DNA from: Selenomonadaceae bacterium
Lineage (GTDB): Bacteria > Bacillota > Negativicutes > Selenomonadales > Selenomonadaceae
DNA length: 12,268 nucleotides
Reading direction: 5' to 3'
NCBI GenBank assembly: GCA_017484235.1
Contig: JAFUTM010000151.1
Location: 1-12,268, forward strand
A program made the translations under genes and the position numbers. Positions 1-5,151 of the stretch are shown piece after piece. Position 1 is the first letter of the stretch; every line of letters starts with the position of its first letter. The notes beneath the pieces were generated by a model. That model searched no databases and had not been told where the DNA came from. It saw only the letters and a program-made list of their open reading frames with translations.

Positions 1-177
1 ACTGAACTTGAAAAACTCACTAATATGGGTTATCAGGCGATTGTTTTGACGAGTCCTGCGGTGCGATTGTATTTTAGAAAACTCGTTGAAAGATCAGTTC
101 CTGGTCTTATAATAGTGTCACATGCAGAAATTGATCCGTCAATTGAAATTCAAATTCTTGGGGTGGTGAAGATTTAA
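1..177 (+). CDS. flhA: Flagellar export gate protein FlhA, C-terminal fragment
   Basis: The open frame runs from the window edge to a TAA stop at 175-177 and gives the last 58 residues of a larger protein. The fragment reads as the end of the FlhA cytoplasmic domain: a short alpha/beta stretch (QAIVLTSPAVRLYFRKLVE) followed by a terminal strand with PGLIIVSHAEID and EIQILGVV, which resembles the FlhA/InvA family ending. FlhA is the inner-membrane export-gate component of the flagellar type III secretion apparatus, and its cytoplasmic ring binds substrates and chaperones. No membrane segment is visible because only the C-terminus is present. The next gene, flhF, starts one base after the stop, so the two are almost certainly co-transcribed and possibly translationally coupled. 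Identity rests on this short match plus the diagnostic flhA-flhF-flhG order. Confidence 0.85.
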   Translation, partial: TELEKLTNMGYQAIVLTSPAVRLYFRKLVERSVPGLIIVSHAEIDPSIEIQILGVVKI

Positions 178-178
178 G

Positions 179-2557
179 GTGCAAATTAAAGTTTTCAAGG
201 CAAACAGTATGAAAGATGCCGTTGCTAAAATGAAGGCAGAACTTGGCGATGATGCTGTCATTTTGCATACGAAAAAATATAAAGAAGGCGGTATTTTAGG
301 TTATGGCAGTAAAGAGATTGTTGAAATTACCGCTGCGATTGAGGACGAAAAACCTGTCGTTAAAAAAGAAGTCGATAAGCCGCAGCGTCCAATAATGCCT
401 CAATCCGTATTATCACAATACAAAACAAGCGGCACGGCAGAGGGCGTAGCTTTAGCTGAACGAGAACTCGATTCAACCGCAAGGTTTTTACCGGAACCGC
501 CGTCTTCTGAGGATAATGTAATTGATGAAAATAATTCATCTGTTAGGTCAGATGGCATACAAGATGGCAGGAATCAAGCGGCTTCTCTTACAGAAGCAAT
601 GAAATCAAACAACAGAAATCCAGATATCAATTCAAACAAAATGCCATATGAAAATTCTGGTAAAATGCCGTATGAGGAAGATTCACTGCCGTATGAAGTA
701 GATATATCATCACGGGATAACAATGCAGATGATTCAAATGTTCCGACAAATGATAGTTATAATAATGTATCTGAAAAAGCAACTCAAACATCATCTGTTG
801 AATCTTACAATACAAATGTTGATATTGAGTCCAATATAAATCAATTTGATTCTACATCGAATTCATCTGAATATGGTAATGATGCAAATATAAATGCAAA
901 TGAGAACTTGACAACTCCACAAGTGGAAGATTCTGCACCAGTTGAAAATACAAATGAACCAGAACAGAATAGTAATTATAATGTAAATCAACAGAATGTA
1001 GAGCCGACAGCGACGATTAATCCTTTAAATGATACCATTCAACAGGCACCTGCAACTCCACTAGTATCGCAGCCTCCGCAGCCAGTAACCTCAACATCAG
1101 CTGTACAGGAAGAGATACCGCAAGTAGTGAATCAGAATTTACAGCAAGCTGCACCTTCACAAAATATACAACAAAATGTTAATCCTCAACCTGTGGTTTC
1201 GCAGCAGCAGAATCAAGCTCAGTCTCCAGTTCCTTCAGTACAACCAGTGCAACAGATACAACCGCAGGCGCAGCCAATACCTAACAATCAACCTGTACAA
1301 GATGTTCAATCGGCGGCTTCGACAGTACAAACGACTGATCCAGCAACATCAGTACAAGGCCAATTGAATCAGAGTCAATATCCACAAAATCAAATGCAGA
1401 ATCAATTTGAACAGCCGGTAAATTCCGTTCAAAATCCACAGCAAATTGATTTAACACAGCCATTGACTCCTACTCAGCTGGCGCAGGCACAGGCAATGAT
1501 GATAGCGCAATTTAATCAAATGCAAATGGCACAGGCTATGCAGCAGGCAATGGCGCAGGCACAAGCTCAGTCAATGTCGCAGCAAGTGTATATGCAGTCA
1601 CAGCAACAATCTCCATCTTCGTCTCAACCTCAGCAATCGTCTCAGATTCAAAGTCAATCTAAAGTAGAAGTTAATGAATCTGAACGCGAAAGCCAAGTTA
1701 AAATCAAAAAACTTGAAAATGAAATTGCACAGATGAAAGCACTGCTTGCAAAAGTTATCGGCAAAGATGGAGATCGCGGTGCTATTTCTTTGCACGAGGC
1801 ACTCAGACGGCAGGAAGTCAACGAAGAAATTCTGAGCAATATGGCGGCTAATGCCGGTGCCGGTGAAACACTTTCTGATAGTCAATCTCGTGAAGCAAAG
1901 TCCACTTTAGTAAAATTTTTGACGGAAAATATAAACTTCTCTGAAGGTATTAGACTCAATCGACACGGAGTGAGGATTGCTGCCCTTCTTGGCACGACTG
2001 GAGTCGGCAAAACAACTACGTTGGCCAAAATTGCTGCTAAATTTGTGCTTGAACAGGGCATATCAGCCGCATTGATTACGGCTGATACATATAGAATTTC
2101 TGCAGTTGAACAGCTTAGGACATATTCCGATATTTTAGGCCTTCCTTTGGAAATTGTTTATTCACCGAATGAATTAGCTAAGGCAATTAATAAACATCGC
2201 AATCGTGATTTAATTTTAATTGATACCGCCGGTCGCAGTCAGCACAACGATTATCAAATGAAAGAGTTGCAGGAGTTTTTACGCGCTAATCAGCGCATTG
2301 AAAAGCATATCGTTTTGAGTACAACAACTAAGGCCAGTGACGCCAAAGATATTTTAGATAAATTTTCCGTGTGTGAGCCAGAAAAAATCATTTTCACTAA
2401 GACTGATGAAACGGCAAGCGTCGGCTTAGTTTTAAATTTGTTATTTAAGCAAAAACTTTCGCTGTCGTATATGACTAACGGTCAGAGTGTACCGGACGAC
2501 ATTACGCCGGCAAGTGCGGAAGCTCTTGCTGATTTACTGCTCAAACGCAATTTTTAA
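179..2557 (+). CDS. flhF: Flagellar biosynthesis SRP-type GTPase FlhF with very long low-complexity linker
   Basis: FlhF is the third SRP-family GTPase, with Ffh and FtsY. It sits at the cell pole or membrane and directs where a new flagellum is built; FlhG opposes it. Domains seen: an N-terminal B domain at about 1-60 (starts MQIKVFKANS), a disordered linker at about 65-500, a short coiled coil at about 498-527 (KIKKLENEIAQMKALLAKV), then the N and G domains. G motifs are intact: P-loop GTTGVGKTT at 605-613, DTAGR at 682-686 and TKTDE at 740-744. At 792 residues it is far longer than usual (about 370-500 in well-studied species). The excess is all linker: N/D/S-rich first, Q/P-rich from about residue 265. 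The GTG start at 179 lies one base after the flhA stop, with GGTGA at 165-169 as Shine-Dalgarno, and it matches the family N-terminus. No frameshift is seen, so the long linker appears genuine. Identification of the GTPase is firm; the function of the linker is unknown. Confidence 0.96.
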   Translation: MQIKVFKANSMKDAVAKMKAELGDDAVILHTKKYKEGGILGYGSKEIVEITAAIEDEKPVVKKEVDKPQRPIMPQSVLSQYKTSGTAEGVALAERELDSTARFLPEPPSSEDNVIDENNSSVRSDGIQDGRNQAASLTEAMKSNNRNPDINSNKMPYENSGKMPYEEDSLPYEVDISSRDNNADDSNVPTNDSYNNVSEKATQTSSVESYNTNVDIESNINQFDSTSNSSEYGNDANINANENLTTPQVEDSAPVENTNEPEQNSNYNVNQQNVEPTATINPLNDTIQQAPATPLVSQPPQPVTSTSAVQEEIPQVVNQNLQQAAPSQNIQQNVNPQPVVSQQQNQAQSPVPSVQPVQQIQPQAQPIPNNQPVQDVQSAASTVQTTDPATSVQGQLNQSQYPQNQMQNQFEQPVNSVQNPQQIDLTQPLTPTQLAQAQAMMIAQFNQMQMAQAMQQAMAQAQAQSMSQQVYMQSQQQSPSSSQPQQSSQIQSQSKVEVNESERESQVKIKKLENEIAQMKALLAKVIGKDGDRGAISLHEALRRQEVNEEILSNMAANAGAGETLSDSQSREAKSTLVKFLTENINFSEGIRLNRHGVRIAALLGTTGVGKTTTLAKIAAKFVLEQGISAALITADTYRISAVEQLRTYSDILGLPLEIVYSPNELAKAINKHRNRDLILIDTAGRSQHNDYQMKELQEFLRANQRIEKHIVLSTTTKASDAKDILDKFSVCEPEKIIFTKTDETASVGLVLNLLFKQKLSLSYMTNGQSVPDDITPASAEALADLLLKRNF
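638..697 (+). repeat. Short degenerate peptide repeat (xPYE) inside the FlhF linker
   Basis: Within the flhF linker the peptide KMPYE occurs at residues 154-158 and again at 162-166, followed by SLPYE at 169-173. The prolines lie at 156, 164 and 171, so the unit is 8 then 7 residues. The three copies use different codons (cca-tat-gaa, ccg-tat-gag, ccg-tat-gaa), so this is not a fresh DNA duplication. It stands out from the surrounding N/S-rich sequence and may be a short linear motif array; this role is inference. Confidence 0.6.
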
Positions 2558-2574
2558 TAATTTTAATTTATTTT

Positions 2575-2600
2575 TTTGAAGGAACGACATTCTAATATAA
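2575..2600 (+). promoter_or_regulatory. flhG leader sequence sharing a motif with the cheB leader (function unknown)
   Basis: The 11-base sequence TTTGAAGGAAC (2575-2585) is followed after 8 bases by AATATAA (2594-2600), just upstream of the flhG Shine-Dalgarno site. The same two blocks occur upstream of cheB, 16 bases apart. No convincing -35 element accompanies the AT-rich block here, so I do not call a promoter. The GAAGGAA part could act as an extra ribosome-binding sequence, but it is about 30 bases from the start, which is too far for normal initiation. Confidence 0.25.
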
Positions 2601-2613
2601 ATGGAGAAAAAAT

Positions 2614-3516
2614 ATGTCAGATCAAGCGTCGAATTTAAGAAAATTGATGGAAGATCGAGCCGAAATTCAATCCGAAAATGCTTCTGAATCCGTTTCTAAT
2701 AATATATTTGATCAAGACAAAAATACCCGTGTCATTACTATTACCAGTGGCAAAGGCGGCGTTGGCAAAACTAATTTAGCCGTCAATCTTGCTATTGCAC
2801 TTCAAATGATCGGCAAGCGTGTTTTAGTTATCGATGCTGATATTGGAATGGCTAACGTCGACGTTGTACTCGGCAGCGTTTCAAAACGTAATATGCTTGA
2901 TTTATTGGAAGATGATGTATCTCTTGAAGATGTTTTAGTTAAAGGGCCTCACGGTGTAACTTACATTTCTGGCAGCAGCGGCGTTGAAAAAGCATTGAAT
3001 TTTACTGTTGAAGAAAGAAGACGACTGCATAATAAATTATCGCCTTGCAGTGATTTTGCAGATATTATTTTGATTGACACTGGCGCTGGATTGGGCAGAA
3101 ACGTTGTTGATTTTGTAATTGCAGCTGACGAAGTTTTACTTATTACTACGCCGGAACCAACAGCTTTATCTGACGCTTTTGCAGTTATTAAAACTTATTT
3201 TCTTCATTCAGATAAAAAAAGTCTGCGTTTGGTTGTTAATCGTATCTTTGACGTAAACGAAGCGACTGATACTACAGATAAGCTCAATGCCACTTCAAAG
3301 ACACTGCTCAATGTTCCAATAGAATGTGCAGGCTATATTTTTGAAGATCGAGCTGTGACCGAATGTGTCAAAAAGCAGATACCATTTATCGTTGCAAAAC
3401 CAAATGCAATTGCCTCGAAATGTATCAATCAATTGGTTGACAGTCTTCTCAATGGGAAACAGATGACCATTACTAAAGGCTGGCTCGAATTTTTGAATCA
3501 GATATTTGACTTTTAG
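2614..3516 (+). CDS. flhG: Flagellar number regulator FlhG (MinD/ParA-type ATPase, YlxH)
   Basis: FlhG is a MinD-like ATPase that limits flagellar number and stimulates the GTPase of FlhF. The 300-residue protein carries the deviant Walker A KGGVGKT at 47-53, the DAD switch region at 74-76 and the Walker B-like IDTGAG at 154-159. Its N-terminus reads DQASNLR at residues 3-9, an exact fit to the DQAxxLR motif known from B. subtilis FlhG as the FlhF-activating element. The last 13 residues (KGWLEFLNQIFDF) form a likely amphipathic membrane-targeting helix of the MinD type. The ATG at 2614 is preceded by GGAGAAAA at 2603-2610. A 56-base gap separates it from flhF. It is a full-length family member and nothing is missing. 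Confidence 0.96.
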   Translation: MSDQASNLRKLMEDRAEIQSENASESVSNNIFDQDKNTRVITITSGKGGVGKTNLAVNLAIALQMIGKRVLVIDADIGMANVDVVLGSVSKRNMLDLLEDDVSLEDVLVKGPHGVTYISGSSGVEKALNFTVEERRRLHNKLSPCSDFADIILIDTGAGLGRNVVDFVIAADEVLLITTPEPTALSDAFAVIKTYFLHSDKKSLRLVVNRIFDVNEATDTTDKLNATSKTLLNVPIECAGYIFEDRAVTECVKKQIPFIVAKPNAIASKCINQLVDSLLNGKQMTITKGWLEFLNQIFDF

Positions 3517-3548
3517 GGTTTATTATATAAAAATTATATTTTGAGTTT

Positions 3549-3600
3549 TAATCGACTAATCAATAATAAATGTACACTTGATTAGTCGATTATTTTGTTG
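3549..3600 (+). terminator. Hairpin with U-rich tail after flhG, possible intrinsic terminator
   Basis: A perfect 15-base inverted repeat pairs 3549-3563 (TAATCGACTAATCAA) with 3578-3592, leaving a 14-base loop, and it is followed by TTTTGTTGT. This has the layout of a Rho-independent terminator on the plus strand. The stem is AT-rich (5 GC pairs of 15) and the tail is interrupted by a G, so termination may be partial. It lies 32 bases after the flhG stop and would divide the flagellar biogenesis genes from the chemotaxis block. Confidence 0.55.
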
Positions 3601-3627
3601 TAAAATATATTATATTTTTATTAATTA

Positions 3628-3662
3628 TTTGAAGGAACTTTTGACTAACAGGCGAATATAAT
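3628..3662 (+). promoter_or_regulatory. Candidate cheB promoter/leader region with motif shared with flhG leader
   Basis: After the terminator-like hairpin this stretch carries TTTGAAGGAAC (3628-3638), TTGACT (3641-3646) and a perfect TATAAT (3657-3662). TTGACT and TATAAT are only 10 bases apart, too close for a standard sigma-A promoter, and at 16-18 bases upstream of TATAAT there is no good -35 box. It could be a -10-driven promoter or one using another factor. A promoter somewhere here is plausible because of the hairpin upstream and the roughly 200-base gap. Confidence 0.3.
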
Positions 3663-3716
3663 TAAGAAGTGATTTAATATTAAACAAAATAGTAATTTTT
3701 TGATAAAGGCTTAAAT

Positions 3717-3723
3717 GAGGTGA
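3717..3723 (+). promoter_or_regulatory. Ribosome binding site that sets the cheB start
   Basis: GAGGTGA ends 5 bases before the ATG at 3729. An upstream in-frame GTG at 3720 lies inside this Shine-Dalgarno sequence and has only a weak AAAGG ten bases before it. The ATG at 3729 is therefore the likely start. Confidence 0.7.
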
Positions 3724-3728
3724 GCAGA

Positions 3729-5060
3729 ATGATTCGTGTTTTGGTTGCTGACGATTCTGCTTTTATGCGTAAAGTCCTCTGCGATATGTTTAATAAGCAG
3801 GGTGACTTTCAAGTAGTTGGAACAGCGATCAATGGAAAAGATACAATTGATAAAGTTAAGCAGTTAAAGCCGGATATTCTTACTCTTGATGTAACGATGC
3901 CAGTTATGGACGGACTTACAGCACTTGCAATTATTATGGAAGAATGTCCGGTTCCAGTTGTAATGTTTAGCAGTATGACGCAACGCGGCACCGATGCAAC
4001 GATAAGAGCATTGTCACTTGGAGCAGTCGATTTCGTCAGTAAAGCCGGCGGCTCTATTTCAAAAATTGATGATGTACAAGATGAAATCTTGCAAAAATGC
4101 CGCGAAGCCGCACAAGCTCACGTCACTAAAAATAGACATTCAGCACCAGTAAAACCATTAATTTTTACTCCAAAAACATCTACACCTTCGTCAACTTCCG
4201 TCTTGCAATCTAGTTCTACCCAAACAACGCCAACATCTTCTACAACTCCTGCTCCGTCAGCTTCAACTTTTTCATCGGTAAAACCGCCGACTCCTAGACT
4301 GTCGGAACCTTTGGGTACTAAACGAATAGAAATTCAAAGACGAACTGGATTAAAACTTGGACAAAAACCGTCAATAAGACGCGTTCCGTCAACAAGTACG
4401 ATTCCAACTCCAGCTCCAAATCCGACCACATCTACGCCTACGCTATCTGCTTCAAAACCAATATCAACATCATTAGCGGCTAATGGCGGAAAAAAGTTGG
4501 TTGCGATTGGAACTTCAACTGGAGGACCACAGGCACTGCAAGCAGTTATTACTCGCCTGCCTGGAAATTTACCTTGCGGAGTGGTAATTGTCCAACATAT
4601 GCCGGCTGGATTTACTAAATCTCTGGCAGAACGATTGGATTCAATTTCTGCAATCTCCGTAAAAGAAGCTGAACACGATGAACTTATAAAAGCTGGTCAG
4701 GTTTATATAGCACCTGGTAATTATCATATGAGGATTGCGCCAGCTGCTGGCGGTAATAGAAAAATCGTTTTGAGTCAGGAACCACCAGTTGGCAATCATC
4801 GTCCGGCAGTTAATGTGTTGTTTGATTCTGTTGCACAGTTTAAAAACGATCTGGTAAGTGTAATAATGACGGGTATGGGCTGCGACGGTTGCGAAGGTAT
4901 GAAAAAGATTAAAGCTAATGGCGGCTATTGCATAGCACAAAATGAAGAAAGCTGCGTCGTATATGGAATGCCAAAAGCAGTTGTAGATGCTGGTCTGTCT
5001 GATGAAATCCGACCATTAAATCAAATTGCAGAAGCGATCGTTGATGCCGTAAAAAAATAA
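3729..5060 (+). CDS. cheB: Chemotaxis response regulator protein-glutamate methylesterase CheB
   Basis: CheB removes methyl groups from glutamates of chemoreceptors (and deamidates glutamines in some species) when phosphorylated by CheA, which gives adaptation. The 443-residue protein has an N-terminal receiver domain (about 1-120) with acidic pair D8/D9, phospho-acceptor D54, S81/S82 and K105. The C-terminal methylesterase domain (about 257-443) contains the catalytic triad S263 (in GTSTGGP), H290 (in QHMPAGF) and D386 (in TGMGCDG). Between them lies a linker of about 120 residues rich in Ser, Thr and Pro, which makes the protein roughly 90 residues longer than E. coli CheB. The ATG at 3729 is chosen over the GTG at 3720 because the Shine-Dalgarno sequence overlaps the latter. 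All catalytic residues are present, so it should be active. Confidence 0.96.
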   Translation: MIRVLVADDSAFMRKVLCDMFNKQGDFQVVGTAINGKDTIDKVKQLKPDILTLDVTMPVMDGLTALAIIMEECPVPVVMFSSMTQRGTDATIRALSLGAVDFVSKAGGSISKIDDVQDEILQKCREAAQAHVTKNRHSAPVKPLIFTPKTSTPSSTSVLQSSSTQTTPTSSTTPAPSASTFSSVKPPTPRLSEPLGTKRIEIQRRTGLKLGQKPSIRRVPSTSTIPTPAPNPTTSTPTLSASKPISTSLAANGGKKLVAIGTSTGGPQALQAVITRLPGNLPCGVVIVQHMPAGFTKSLAERLDSISAISVKEAEHDELIKAGQVYIAPGNYHMRIAPAAGGNRKIVLSQEPPVGNHRPAVNVLFDSVAQFKNDLVSVIMTGMGCDGCEGMKKIKANGGYCIAQNEESCVVYGMPKAVVDAGLSDEIRPLNQIAEAIVDAVKK

Positions 5061-5064
5061 ATAT

Positions 5065-5133
5065 GAATAAGAAATTATAAATTAAGAATTGAGTTACAAA
5101 TTTGGTTAAACATTCCTAAATTCTTAATTAAAT
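5065..5133 (+). repeat. Intergenic inverted element with 7-base period, copy A (cheB-cheA)
   Basis: The left side is made of units starting at 5065, 5072, 5079 and 5086 (GAATAAG, AAATTAT, AAATTAA, GAATTGA). The right side holds ATTCCTA at 5112 and ATTCTTA at 5120. An 11-base perfect inverted pair, AATTAAGAATT (5080-5090) with AATTCTTAATT (5119-5129), encloses a 28-base loop. A related element lies after fapA at 11973-12048. It ends a few bases before the cheA ribosome binding site. It could be a small dispersed palindromic repeat or an RNA hairpin; all pairs are weak. Confidence 0.55.
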
Positions 5134-5136
5134 TTT

Positions 5137-5143
5137 GGGGGGA
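5137..5143 (+). promoter_or_regulatory. Unusual G-run ribosome binding site of cheA
   Basis: Six consecutive G residues (5137-5142) followed by AA stand at the Shine-Dalgarno position, about 9 bases before the cheA ATG at 5152. Other genes here use GGAGG-type sites. Pairing to the anti-Shine-Dalgarno would need G:U wobble at one position. No better site is present, and the start fits the Hpt-domain N-terminus. Confidence 0.55.
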
Positions 5144-5151
5144 ATACATAA

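Noticed and set aside
1010..1670. CRISPR-like or DNA tandem repeat from the dense CAG/CAA pattern in flhF
   Set aside because: No fixed repeat unit or spacer; the pattern is codon-level Gln/Pro/Ala richness in an intact reading frame.
1598..1885. Minus-strand open frame opposite the flhF linker, Arg/Leu-rich at its end
   Set aside because: Composition is what the reverse complement of CAG/CAA codons produces; no independent gene signal.
3628..3670. Sigma28 promoter upstream of cheB (GGCGAATA resembling the GCCGATAT -10 box)
   Set aside because: Only half of the -10 bases match and there is no TAAA-type -35 at about 15 bases upstream.
3600..3728. c-di-GMP or other riboswitch in the cheB leader
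   Set aside because: No conserved GEMM-type core or other riboswitch consensus could be seen; the stretch is simple AT-rich sequence apart from the motif described.
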